From NCBI GenBank assembly GCA_004195335.1, contig SDWK01001037.1, positions 1-22,343 on the forward strand: a DNA stretch of 22,343 nucleotides, read 5' to 3'. Positions 15,445 to 22,343 of the stretch are shown one piece after another. The DNA comes from Shewanella sp. (GTDB lineage Bacteria > Pseudomonadota > Gammaproteobacteria > Enterobacterales > Shewanellaceae). A program made the translations under genes and the position numbers. The number at the start of each line of letters is the position of its first letter. The first letter of the stretch is position 1. The notes beneath the pieces are model-generated. The model did no database searches, was not told where the DNA came from, and saw only the letters and a program-made list of their open reading frames with translations.

Positions 15445-15473
15445 AAAAGGTTGAAGCAAAACTTCAACCTTTT
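15445..15473 (-). terminator. Intrinsic terminator of the HemN-like gene (possibly bidirectional)
   Basis: A perfect 12-bp stem (AAAAGGTTGAAG / CTTCAACCTTTT) with a 5-base loop. On the minus strand it runs into eight T residues, 20 bases after the HemN-like stop: a strong terminator. The plus strand has four T residues after the stem, so it may also end the small ORF transcript. Confidence 0.93.
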
Positions 15474-15492
15474 AACTCAGAGAGTCTGAAAA

Positions 15493-16830
15493 CTACATAT
15501 CACAAGGCTTCAACGGCTTACGCAGTTGAGCGCGCACATTATCCATACCTGAGTAAAACTCTTTCATCATCAACAGGCCCATCATCTTACCGTTATCGGT
15601 GACAATGAGATTATCGGGATCGGTTGGGTCGTTCTTAATCGCACCAATCACCTTCATCGAGGTCATCTCTTTAAACAGCGCCGTATCTAAATTCACTCCG
15701 AAAGTCTCACGGAAATACTTACGGGAAAGACGACCGGAGAACATGCCTAACAAGAAGCGGTATTGCATAACATCTTTCTTGCTGTAGTTCTTCTGCTGTT
15801 CAACACCCATACGGCCAGCGGCGATATTTTCATGGTACTTTCTTAAAGAGAAATTATTCACATATAAAGTGTCATCTAAGAAGCTAAACGAGCCAGAACC
15901 CACACCTAAGTACTCATCATAATCGATGACATATTCATCGAAACCTTCATTATCAGTCTTACCAAATGCCCAGGCTGAAAGCTGATTGTATTGTCCGTTT
16001 AAACTATTAAGAATTTGACGATATTGACGAGCCATATCTCCCTGAGAAGCGGCTAACTTACCTTTCACACTCTTACGCGTCTGATGAGTGATCATCAAGG
16101 GATAAGTGGTGATTTGGCGTGGATCTAACTTAGCGGCCATATCCAAGTCGTGTTGTATCACTTCATCAGTCTGACCACGGAAACCAAAAATCAGATCCAC
16201 GTTAATGATAGGAAACAGCTCCTTCGCCGCCATGATCTTATCGAACGTCTGCTGACCCGAGCCAAACTTATCTAAGCGATCGGTCATCGCCAAGATGTCA
16301 TCGTTAAAACTCTGAACCCCGATAGACATACGGTCGACTAAGCCTTCAAGTTGCTTAAACCCCGGGCTATCCAGATGTTGAGGGTCAGACTCACAGGACA
16401 CCTCTTTAATGTTTGGAAATAATGTCTTGGCATGCTCAATGGTACGGGCTAACTCATCTTCTAATACCGTAGTCGTGCCACCGCCGATATACATAGACTC
16501 AAAGTCATACCCGAGCGACTTAACCATATCCATCTCTTTACGCAAGGAGACAAAATACGCACGCGCCTTATCTTCTTTAAAGAGAAAACGATGGAAGGTG
16601 CAAAATGAGCAAAGCGTATGACAAAAAGGAATATGTGCATAGAGCATGTACTTCTTGCCTTCTACCGGCGCAGGCATCATGTCGGCAGACTGAGTATCCA
16701 GTCGAAGATTTTTATCCACATAGAACTGCATCACTCGCTCCATAGAGCTAAGCATCCAGTTGGGCACAGTGATGTTAGCCTCGTAAGGTTTAATGATCTC
16801 ACTGCTAGCCGTTTGAATAATTGAAGACAT
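15493..16830 (-). CDS. HemN-like radical SAM protein (coproporphyrinogen III oxidase family)
   Basis: A 445-residue radical SAM enzyme. HIPFCHTLCSFCTFH holds the CxxxCxxC cluster ligands (Cys70, 74, 77), followed by MYIGGGTTTVLE (SAM motif), SCESDPQHL, VDRMSIGVQSFNDDIL and VDLIFGFRGQT, all hallmarks of the HemN/HemW group. HemN makes protoporphyrinogen without oxygen, but many relatives do not: HemW is a haem chaperone and ChuW/HutW-type enzymes degrade haem anaerobically. The N-terminal extension of about 60 residues and the divergent C-terminus suggest a paralogue, not housekeeping HemN. The ATG has TAGGA 7 bases ahead. It has its own terminator and is separated from the formate dehydrogenase operon by 431 bases. 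A haem-related role near a cytochrome b gene is inference. Confidence 0.85.
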   Translation of the reverse strand: MSSIIQTASSEIIKPYEANITVPNWMLSSMERVMQFYVDKNLRLDTQSADMMPAPVEGKKYMLYAHIPFCHTLCSFCTFHRFLFKEDKARAYFVSLRKEMDMVKSLGYDFESMYIGGGTTTVLEDELARTIEHAKTLFPNIKEVSCESDPQHLDSPGFKQLEGLVDRMSIGVQSFNDDILAMTDRLDKFGSGQQTFDKIMAAKELFPIINVDLIFGFRGQTDEVIQHDLDMAAKLDPRQITTYPLMITHQTRKSVKGKLAASQGDMARQYRQILNSLNGQYNQLSAWAFGKTDNEGFDEYVIDYDEYLGVGSGSFSFLDDTLYVNNFSLRKYHENIAAGRMGVEQQKNYSKKDVMQYRFLLGMFSGRLSRKYFRETFGVNLDTALFKEMTSMKVIGAIKNDPTDPDNLIVTDNGKMMGLLMMKEFYSGMDNVRAQLRKPLKPCDM

Positions 16831-17005
16831 AAAGATTCCTACCTGAGCTATTTATGAGTAGCGTCAGTAAATTAAAGAAAAACACTCTAAATTTGCGAAT
16901 GACACCTGGTAAATAAAAAACCACTTTGAAGCCCAAAAGTATCATTTTAGAACAATTCAAAACGTGAACTGGTTATAAGTTACTGTCACCTAACAAGGAA
17001 ATCTA

Positions 17006-17095
17006 GAGGTTTTTGTTAAGCAAGTCATGTTTTAGCGATTAACGAAGCTTGAAGAGGAAAAAATGGGAAAGGCTTGCTTAACGCATTCAAACCTC
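17006..17095. repeat. 90-bp imperfect inverted repeat element
   Basis: Perfect 10-base arms GTTAAGCAAG (17015-17024) and CTTGCTTAAC (17073-17082) are flanked by a second pair, GAGGTTT (17006-17012) and AAACCTC (17089-17095). Inside, CATGTTTT and AAAAATG can extend the stem. No ORF or transposase is present. It could be a MITE remnant or a structured RNA. Confidence 0.6.
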
Positions 17096-17109
17096 CTGAA
17101 AAAGAGACA

Positions 17110-17133
17110 TTCGCGACTAAAGCCGCTCCTACA
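17110..17133. repeat. REP-like palindromic element
   Basis: Read on the minus strand it is TGTAGGAGCGGCTTTAGTCG followed by CGAA. The GCGGCT-TT-AGTCGC hairpin next to a GTAGGAG head is the layout of REP elements associated with REP-type (RAYT) transposases in Pseudomonas and other gammaproteobacteria. Only one copy is seen here, and no transposase. Confidence 0.7.
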
Positions 17134-17179
17134 TGGAGAACGTCCAACTCCAGCTATAACCACAACCTCAAGCCCTCAT

Positions 17180-17220
17180 TAAAACAAAAACACCCCGCTG
17201 GTTACCCAACGAGGTGTTTT
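17180..17220 (-). terminator. Terminator of the formate dehydrogenase operon
   Basis: On the minus strand AAAACACC pairs with GGTGTTTT, continued by CG/CG and TGG/CCA pairs separated by single mismatches, and runs into TTTTTGTTTT. It is about 40 bases past the fdhC stop. The plus strand also has TTTT after the stem, so it may work both ways. Confidence 0.85.
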
Positions 17221-17233
17221 ATTAAAATCGATT

Positions 17234-17265
17234 CTAGTTTCTAGAACCTAGGTACTAAAGACTAA
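17234..17265. repeat. Heptad CTAG/CTAA tract overlapping the fdhC stop codon
   Basis: CTAG at 17234, 17241 and 17248 and CTAA at 17255 and 17262 follow an exact 7-base period. The last CTA is the complement of the fdhC stop codon TAG. It shares the 14-base core TTCTAGAACCTAGG with the palindrome at 6531-6564. Confidence 0.75.
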
Positions 17266-18248
17266 TCTTTATATTTAAGCGTACCGTTCTCTTTAATTTC
17301 ATCGAACCAAAGATTGTGGTGTTGGCTTGCCCAGGTCTCGTCACAATATCCAGAAACCATACACTCCATACCACCTTCAGACATCACCGTTGCCATAAAG
17401 ATATGGACGATTGAGAAAGCGGTAATGATGATGGCACTGATAGAGTGAAGCACAAGAGCAATCAGACTTAATGTACGGCTAGGCTCGAACAAGTTCGGGA
17501 ATAGCAATAACATGCCAGACGCCGAGATAACCAAACCAAAAGCCGCGAAGGCCCAGAACCACAGCTTCTCACCTGCGTTGGCAAAGCCCGCGTCCGGATG
17601 CTTACCTTTAAATGGACCGAAGTTGATGTAACCACCAACCACCAGCATCCACTTAAGGTCATACATCTTAGGCAACTGATTTTTAGCCCATAATGTGACC
17701 ATCAATGCCCAACCTAACATGAACGGGATAGCCATGAAGTCATGCACTTGCTTAGCGGCGTAGACAAAACCTGCCCATATACTTTCAGGTATATAAGGTT
17801 GGAAGAAGAAACGTCCAGCCAATAGTGTCAAACCTGTCAGAATCAATAACAGGCAAGGAATGGCACCTAACCAGTGGATCGATACATCTAATTTTGACCA
17901 GCGATAAACCAGCTTGCCTGAGAAACCACCGTGAAGTTTAGAAATTCCATTCACTTTGATAAACAGGACGAAGACGATGATCATACCAAATAGCGCAGCC
18001 ATTAATGCTGGAGCTAACAGATCACTACGAAGTTCTAAAACTCGCAGATCATAGGTATTAATCGGTTGATTATGAAACTCACCATGAGAGGTAGTCACAC
18101 CTGTGGCACCCGCTTTTAACTGTGACCAAATCTGGCCATCCGTCGCAACAGGTTGTTCCGCATCATGTGAAGAGCCAGCTTGAGCTAAACCAATAGCACT
18201 GAACAGCAGCACTAATGTTAAGCCTATCTGTTTGAACCAATTGTTCAT
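17262..18248 (-). CDS. fdhC: Formate dehydrogenase, cytochrome b subunit (gamma)
   Basis: A 328-residue membrane subunit that carries electrons from the iron-sulfur subunit to quinone through b haems. It opens with a signal-like segment (to about residue 24, LAQAG), has a periplasmic stretch to about 75, then membrane segments near 79-98, 123-145, 160-187, 230-250 and 258-288. Candidate haem ligands are His125 (SIHWLG), His169 (QVHDFM), His268 (VLHSIS) and His282 (IVHIFM); the 14-residue spacing of the last two matches E. coli FdnI. It is longer at the N-terminus than FdnI, as in Wolinella-type FdhC. GAGGA precedes the ATG by 6-7 bases. It is the last gene of the operon and follows fdhB after a strong intercistronic hairpin. 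Confidence 0.95.
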   Translation of the reverse strand: MNNWFKQIGLTLVLLFSAIGLAQAGSSHDAEQPVATDGQIWSQLKAGATGVTTSHGEFHNQPINTYDLRVLELRSDLLAPALMAALFGMIIVFVLFIKVNGISKLHGGFSGKLVYRWSKLDVSIHWLGAIPCLLLILTGLTLLAGRFFFQPYIPESIWAGFVYAAKQVHDFMAIPFMLGWALMVTLWAKNQLPKMYDLKWMLVVGGYINFGPFKGKHPDAGFANAGEKLWFWAFAAFGLVISASGMLLLFPNLFEPSRTLSLIALVLHSISAIIITAFSIVHIFMATVMSEGGMECMVSGYCDETWASQHHNLWFDEIKENGTLKYKD

Positions 18249-18264
18249 ATTACTTCCTCATTTT

Positions 18265-18288
18265 CCACACCATGCAAACATGGTGTGG
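18265..18288 (-). other. Strong intercistronic hairpin between fdhB and fdhC
   Basis: CCACACCATG (18265-18274) and CATGGTGTGG (18279-18288) form a perfect 10-bp stem with a 4-base loop, 17 bases before the fdhC start codon. On the operon message it is followed by AAAATGAGG and so is not an intrinsic terminator; it may set mRNA stability or subunit ratio. On the plus strand it is followed by ATTTTT and could stop antisense transcription. Confidence 0.8.
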
Positions 18289-18315
18289 ATTTTTGGGCTG
18301 AATACAGACTAGGGA

Positions 18316-18885
18316 TTAACCCCAGATCGCATTTTTAGAGCCACGGTATGCAACACGCTCACGGTAGATTGACGAGATAATCTCAGCATCACCCGCAAGT
18401 AACGACTTAGTCGCACATAGCTCAGCACACATTGGAAGTTTGCCTTCAGCGATACGGTTTGAACCGTACTTCTGACGCTCTGCATCTGAATGATCCTCTT
18501 CTGGACCACCGGCACAGAAAGTACACTTATCCATCTTGCCACGGCTACCAAACGCACCCTTTTTAGGGAACTGAGGCGCGCCGAATGGGCAAGCATATAA
18601 GCAGTAACCACAACCGATACAGGTATCTTTGTTGTGTAGCGTTAAACCGTCTTCTGTCTTGTAGAAACAGTTTGCAGGGCACACTGCCTGACAAGGTGCA
18701 TCGGTACAGTGCATACAAGCCACTGAGATCGAGGCTTCACCAGGCATACCATCATTGATGGTCACTACGCGGCGACGTTGGATGCCCCATTCAAGAGCAG
18801 AGTCGTTTTCGTTCTTACATGCTGTGACACAACCATTACATTCGATGCAGCGCTTGGTATCACACAAAAATTTCATTGTAGCCAT
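18316..18885 (-). CDS. fdhB: Formate dehydrogenase, iron-sulfur subunit (beta)
   Basis: A 189-residue ferredoxin-like protein that relays electrons from FdhA to FdhC. It has ligands for four [4Fe-4S] clusters: CIECNGCVTAC (Cys13, 16, 19, 23), ACMHCTDAPCQAVCP, CIGCGYCLYACPFG, and CTFCAGG with a later CAELCATKSL. This is the DmsB/FdnH pattern, though it lacks the C-terminal membrane anchor of E. coli FdnH (294 residues). It has no signal peptide and would be exported with FdhA through the Tat system. The start at 18885 follows AGGAG at 10 bases; an ATG three codons later is also possible. It lies 30 bases after fdhA. Confidence 0.96.
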   Translation of the reverse strand: MATMKFLCDTKRCIECNGCVTACKNENDSALEWGIQRRRVVTINDGMPGEASISVACMHCTDAPCQAVCPANCFYKTEDGLTLHNKDTCIGCGYCLYACPFGAPQFPKKGAFGSRGKMDKCTFCAGGPEEDHSDAERQKYGSNRIAEGKLPMCAELCATKSLLAGDAEIISSIYRERVAYRGSKNAIWG

Positions 18886-18915
18886 AACGGCATTTCTCCT
18901 AGCTTATTTCTGCAC

Positions 18916-21771
18916 TTACGCTTTTTCAATCTGACAAAGCGATGCCTTGGTTTCCTGCATCTGAGTCACAGGGTCATAACCATAAGTCAATGCAGTGTTA
19001 GCTGACTCACCGATAACATAAGGTACTGTGCCTTCAGGGTAGTTTGCTGCAAGGCTTTCACCGTGCATAACACCCGCAAAGTGATATGGCATCCAAGTTA
19101 CACCTGGCTTAACACGAGGTGTCACCATAGCCTTAATCTTGATTCGACCACCTTCAGCACCTTCCAACCACACAGTGTCACCATCGCGGATACCACGATC
19201 GGCAGCATCGGCAGGGCTTATCTCAACAAACATCTCTTGTTGAAGCTCTGCAAGCCATGGGTTACAACGAGACTCTTCACCACCACCTTCATACTCAACC
19301 AGACGACCAGAAGTCAGAGCCAACGGGTACTTACCTGTCATGTCTTTCTCTTGGATTGACTTGTACAGAGTCGGTAGACGATGAACTTGCATGTCATCAT
19401 AAGTTGGATACTTAGCAACAAGATCACGACGTGGCGTATATAGCGGCTCACGGTGAACAGGGACTTGATCCGGGAAGGTCCAAACGATACAACGCGCCTT
19501 AGCGTTACCGTAAGGAATACAACCGTGCTTCATCGCAACACGCTGGATACCACCGGAAAGATCGGTCTTCCAGTTTTTGCCATCGGCTTCGGCTTTCTCG
19601 GTCGCTGTCAGGTCATCCCACCAGCCAAGTTGCTTAAGCATCTCAGAGGTAAACTCTGGGTAACCATCTTGAATCTCGGCGCCTTTAGAGAAGCTACCTT
19701 CGGCAAGCAGGTTCTTACCCTTATATTCCACACCGAAACGAGCACGGAAGTTACCGCCCCCCTCAAGCACGTGCTTGTGTGTGTTATAAAGAATTTGAGT
19801 ACCTGGATGCTTCTGCTCCGGCGTCCCCCAACAAGGCCAAGGTAGACCGTAAGTATCGCCCTTAGCTGGACCACCAACGGCTTCAAGCGTCTTGTTGCTG
19901 AACGTACCCCAGTTTTGGGTATGTAGCTTCAAACGCTCTGGGCTTTGACCAGACATACCGATAGTCCACATACCGCGGTTAATCTCGCGAGTGATGTCTT
20001 CAATAACCAGAAGGTCATTGGCATCTTTAGCGATACGCTTAGTGTATTCGTCGGCGAAACCAAGTTTCTGCGACAGACGGTACATGATCTCAAGGTCAGT
20101 CTTAGACTCGAACAAAGGCTCGATAACCTTCTCACGCCACTGTTGGCTACGACCCGAGTTAGATACTGAACCTTCAGTTTCAAACTGAGTTGCCGCTGGA
20201 AGCAGATAAACACCATTTTGACGACGATGCATAACACCCGCCATAGTTGGGAACGGATCCACAACCACTACAGTATCCATCTTGTCTAGTGCGTCACGTA
20301 CGTCACGTTGACGGGTTTCGGTGTTAACCGATTGTCCCCAGAAGAACGCCATGCGAATACGATCTTTCTGAGCGAGCTTCTCAGGCGTTTCTAACACACC
20401 GTCATGCCAGCGAGAACAAGGAATACCCGGAGTATTCATCGGAATACGGCCAAGGTATGTGTTTTGATCGAAACGGTTCTTAACCCAATCAAATTCCAGA
20501 TCCCATACATGAGACCAATGCTTCCAAGAACCGGTCTTAAGACCGTAATAGCCAGGTAGCGTATCGAACAGCAGACCTAAGTCAGTTGCACCCTGTACGT
20601 TATCATGACCACGGAAGATGTTAGTACCACCACCTTTAACGCCCATGTTACCCAGCGCAAGCTGAAGGATACAGTAAGCACGAGTGTTGGCATTACCTAC
20701 GTGATGCTGAGTACCACCCATACACCAAACTACGGTGCCGGGACGATTGTCGGCCATAAGTTTAGCGGCTTGGTAAACTTGCTCTTCACTTACACCGGTA
20801 ATATGTTCAACTTCTTTAGGTGGGAATTTCTTCGCTTCGATGCGAATTGACTCCATCTCAAACACACGTTCTTTAATGAAAGTCTTATCTTCCCAACCAT
20901 TTTCGAAAATATGCCAAAGCATACCGTAGATGAATGGGATATCTGTACCTGGACGCAGTGCACAGTGAAGATCAGAGTGCGCGGCAGTACGAGAGAAGCG
21001 TGGATCGACAACGATAAGTTTAGCGTTGTTCTTCTCTTTCGCGATCAGGATATGCTGCATCGCAACAGGATGCGCTTCAGCCGGGTTAGCCCCGATGAAG
21101 AAGATTGCATTCGCATTCTGAATGTCGTTGAAAGAGTTAGTTTGCGCACCATAGCCCCAAGTGTTAGCAACACCGGCTACCGTGGTAGAGTGACAAATAC
21201 GTGCAGAGTGATCGACGTTGTTCGTGCCCCACATAGCCGCAAGTTTACGGTACATGTAGCAGCCTTCGTTCGAGAACTTAGCACTACCCATAAAGTAAAG
21301 TGAATCAGGACCTGATTCTTTACGGATATCCAGCATCTGGTCGCCAACTTCGTTGAAAGCCTGCTCCCAAGATAGTTTTTTCCACTTGCCATCAACAAGC
21401 TTCATTGGGTACTTAAGACGCTTCTCACCGTGACCATGTTCACGCAGTGCAGCACCTTTAGCACAGTGTCCACCGTTGTTGAATGGGTGATCGAATGCAG
21501 GCTCTTGACCTGTCCAGACACCATTTTGTACTTCGGCATAAAGACCACAACCTACCGCACACGCACTACATACAGTACGCTTGATCTCGATTGGAGCATT
21601 ATGTGGGACATCTTTGGCTTCAGCACGACGCATCATGCCTGTACCCAAAAGTGAAGCCGCTGCAATACCACCGGTAGTGATACCTGCATGCTTCATAAAC
21701 TGACGACGACTAATACCTAAGGTTTTTTTCTCAACTTTAGGTGTAGCGTTGGATTTGCGAGTTAATTGCAT
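18916..21771 (-). CDS. fdhA: Formate dehydrogenase catalytic subunit, Cys type (alpha)
   Basis: A 951-residue molybdenum or tungsten bis-MGD enzyme that oxidises formate to CO2 in the periplasm. The Tat signal is SRRQFMKHAG (residues 21-30) with a hydrophobic run and an AEA cleavage region near 50. One [4Fe-4S] cluster is held by CSACAVGC and HCAKGAA (Cys68, 71, 75, 103). The metal ligand is Cys193, then His194, in SARICHSTTVAG; the codon is TGT, so this is the Cys and not the selenocysteine form found in E. coli FdnG. The C-terminal domain has LALTSGRLVEYEGGGEESRCNPWLAEL and the MGD-binding GDTVWLEGAEGG region. It is the main gene of the operon, 18 bases after the small Tat protein and 30 before fdhB. 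Confidence 0.97.
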   Translation of the reverse strand: MQLTRKSNATPKVEKKTLGISRRQFMKHAGITTGGIAAASLLGTGMMRRAEAKDVPHNAPIEIKRTVCSACAVGCGLYAEVQNGVWTGQEPAFDHPFNNGGHCAKGAALREHGHGEKRLKYPMKLVDGKWKKLSWEQAFNEVGDQMLDIRKESGPDSLYFMGSAKFSNEGCYMYRKLAAMWGTNNVDHSARICHSTTVAGVANTWGYGAQTNSFNDIQNANAIFFIGANPAEAHPVAMQHILIAKEKNNAKLIVVDPRFSRTAAHSDLHCALRPGTDIPFIYGMLWHIFENGWEDKTFIKERVFEMESIRIEAKKFPPKEVEHITGVSEEQVYQAAKLMADNRPGTVVWCMGGTQHHVGNANTRAYCILQLALGNMGVKGGGTNIFRGHDNVQGATDLGLLFDTLPGYYGLKTGSWKHWSHVWDLEFDWVKNRFDQNTYLGRIPMNTPGIPCSRWHDGVLETPEKLAQKDRIRMAFFWGQSVNTETRQRDVRDALDKMDTVVVVDPFPTMAGVMHRRQNGVYLLPAATQFETEGSVSNSGRSQQWREKVIEPLFESKTDLEIMYRLSQKLGFADEYTKRIAKDANDLLVIEDITREINRGMWTIGMSGQSPERLKLHTQNWGTFSNKTLEAVGGPAKGDTYGLPWPCWGTPEQKHPGTQILYNTHKHVLEGGGNFRARFGVEYKGKNLLAEGSFSKGAEIQDGYPEFTSEMLKQLGWWDDLTATEKAEADGKNWKTDLSGGIQRVAMKHGCIPYGNAKARCIVWTFPDQVPVHREPLYTPRRDLVAKYPTYDDMQVHRLPTLYKSIQEKDMTGKYPLALTSGRLVEYEGGGEESRCNPWLAELQQEMFVEISPADAADRGIRDGDTVWLEGAEGGRIKIKAMVTPRVKPGVTWMPYHFAGVMHGESLAANYPEGTVPYVIGESANTALTYGYDPVTQMQETKASLCQIEKA

Positions 21772-21789
21772 CGCTCGAACTCTCCTAAT

Positions 21790-21987
21790 TTAGCTACGCA
21801 AGCTATTGTAATAACTGCGAATATGAGCAGTTTCATGGTAGCCATCAGCACTTTTAGTGCTTACATTGCTTTCTGTTGTTTGAGCGGCACTAACCCCGGT
21901 TACGGCGAGTGCGGCTGTTGCCGTACCACCGATAGTGAGTGCTTTCAGCAAAGATCTGCGATTCAGATCAGGCTGTTGCTTCTTCAT
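21790..21987 (-). CDS. Formate dehydrogenase region Tat-signal small protein
   Basis: A 65-residue protein with a twin-arginine signal, LNRRSLLKALTIGG (Arg10-Arg11), a hydrophobic stretch and a cleavage-like VSAAQ, leaving a mature part of only about 30 residues ending GYHETAHIRSYYNSLRS. The YxETxHIxxYYxSxR ending is what I recall from the small family of Tat-target proteins encoded beside formate dehydrogenases (TIGR02811-type). The role is unknown; a chaperone or small subunit for FdhA is inferred from constant linkage. The frame is open to an ATG at 22017, but ATG 21985-21987 has AGGAG with 7-base spacing and gives a proper Tat N-terminus. It is the first gene of the operon. Confidence 0.9.
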   Translation of the reverse strand: MKKQQPDLNRRSLLKALTIGGTATAALAVTGVSAAQTTESNVSTKSADGYHETAHIRSYYNSLRS

Positions 21988-22176
21988 ATTTACTCCTGGT
22001 GTGAAAGGAATACTCATTCTTAGTAATAGGCAGATTACTTTTAGAAAAATGTGGTTTCCAAACGGCTGTTGCCGAATAGTTACTCCTTAGTTTTCAAAAA
22101 GTAAAAAGTCATTATTTATTAGAAGCACCCCCAAAATTACCCGCGCAATATAGGAGAAATTAAGAATTTAAAAATT

Positions 22177-22197
22177 GATCTGAATCCTATTCAGATC
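22177..22197. promoter_or_regulatory. 21-bp palindrome upstream of the formate dehydrogenase operon
   Basis: GATCTGAAT-CCT-ATTCAGATC: perfect 9-base arms with a 3-base centre. On the minus strand it is followed by AATTTTTAAATT, so it could be either a regulator binding site or the terminator of an unseen gene to the right. An FNR-like half overlaps it. Confidence 0.55.
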
Positions 22198-22261
22198 GTG
22201 AATACAGCGGCCCTTTCTCTAAAGTGTTAACCGAATCATGTTTTGGAAATTAGTTCATTTA

Positions 22262-22281
22262 TATTGCATAATTTTGCAATA
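22262..22281. promoter_or_regulatory. 20-bp palindrome, LysR-type operator-like
   Basis: TATTGCA-TAATTT-TGCAATA has perfect 7-base arms. The TTGCA-N6-TGCAA core fits the T-N11-A layout of LysR-family sites, and its spacing is like IlvY boxes (TTGCAA-N4-TTGCAA) as I recall them. Which gene it serves is unknown; a divergent gene may start just outside the window. Confidence 0.45.
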
Positions 22282-22343
22282 AAAACCGAGTTGCAGTTGT
22301 TACATCTTTGGTTACTCAATCTGTTGATACCTAAGAGAATGAA

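Larger units (their letters stand above)
21988..22343 (-). promoter_or_regulatory. Upstream region of the formate dehydrogenase operon
   Basis: 356 bases with no credible gene. It must carry the operon promoter, but no clear -35/-10 is seen; TATATT near 22150 on the minus strand is a possible -10. Two perfect palindromes are present (22177-22197 and 22262-22281), listed separately. TTGAT-CTGA-ATCCT at 22175-22188 matches 8 of 10 FNR consensus bases and overlaps the first palindrome. An ATG at 22339 on the plus strand is too near the edge to judge. Confidence 0.5.

Noticed and set aside
19453..19845. 130-residue plus-strand ORF opposite fdhA, and similar long antisense ORFs at 20911-21303
   Set aside because: They lie wholly inside fdhA, lack ribosome sites and domain patterns, and are shadows of its codon use.
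21192..21197. Selenocysteine in FdhA
   Set aside because: The codon at the metal-ligand position is TGT (Cys193), not TGA, and the frame is open without recoding.
1..22343. CRISPR array, tRNA or rRNA genes, transposase, prophage
   Set aside because: No regularly spaced direct repeats of the right size, no cloverleaf or rRNA signature, and no integrase or transposase motif in any frame that I could read.

Overview
The window looks like the chromosome of a facultatively anaerobic marine gammaproteobacterium, most probably Shewanella or a close relative. This rests on gene content and protein character only: a moa operon behind an E. coli-like molybdenum cofactor (Moco) leader, a Cys-type Tat-exported formate dehydrogenase preceded by a tiny Tat-signal protein, many dCache sensors, roughly 45% GC, and REP-like intergenic repeats. 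No database search was possible. There is no phage, transposase, CRISPR array, rRNA or tRNA gene.

Region 1 (1-2640, minus strand): the moa operon in the order moaA, moaB, moaC, moaD (moaD is cut by the left edge), making molybdopterin precursor. moaA has a long leader that I read as a Moco riboswitch. Upstream of it lie a near-consensus -10, an FNR/EtrA-like site and a perfect CRP core palindrome. Region 2 (2650-6570, plus): ETF-ubiquinone oxidoreductase with a clear terminator, then a structured leader and a dCache-HAMP chemoreceptor. Region 3 (6530-7900): a YiiM-like MOSC protein on the minus strand, divergent from a small lipoprotein. Region 4 (8004-10729, plus): an RstA/RstB-like two-component system followed by an unrecognised secreted protein. 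Region 5 (10752-14842, minus): a dCache-GGEEF diguanylate cyclase, a PfkB-family sugar kinase, and a three-gene cluster (ABM-domain protein and two GNAT acetyltransferases). Region 6 (15167-16830): a 60-residue orphan ORF on plus and a HemN-like radical SAM protein on minus. Region 7 (17006-22343): an intergenic stretch with an inverted repeat, a REP-like element and a terminator, then the formate dehydrogenase operon on minus (Tat-signal protein, fdhA, fdhB, fdhC) and its palindrome-rich upstream region.

A functional thread is anaerobic/molybdenum metabolism: moa genes make the cofactor that FdhA needs, YiiM-type MOSC proteins work with Moco, and FdhC is a haem-b membrane subunit lying beside a radical SAM protein of the coproporphyrinogen oxidase family. 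A second thread is sensing: a chemoreceptor and a diguanylate cyclase with similar dCache domains plus an RstAB-like system. I did not find a clear-cut unknown multi-gene system. The best leads are non-coding: the layered moaA control region, the 7-bp-period CTAG repeat tracts at two gene ends, the inverted-repeat/REP cluster, and strong hairpins inside operons.
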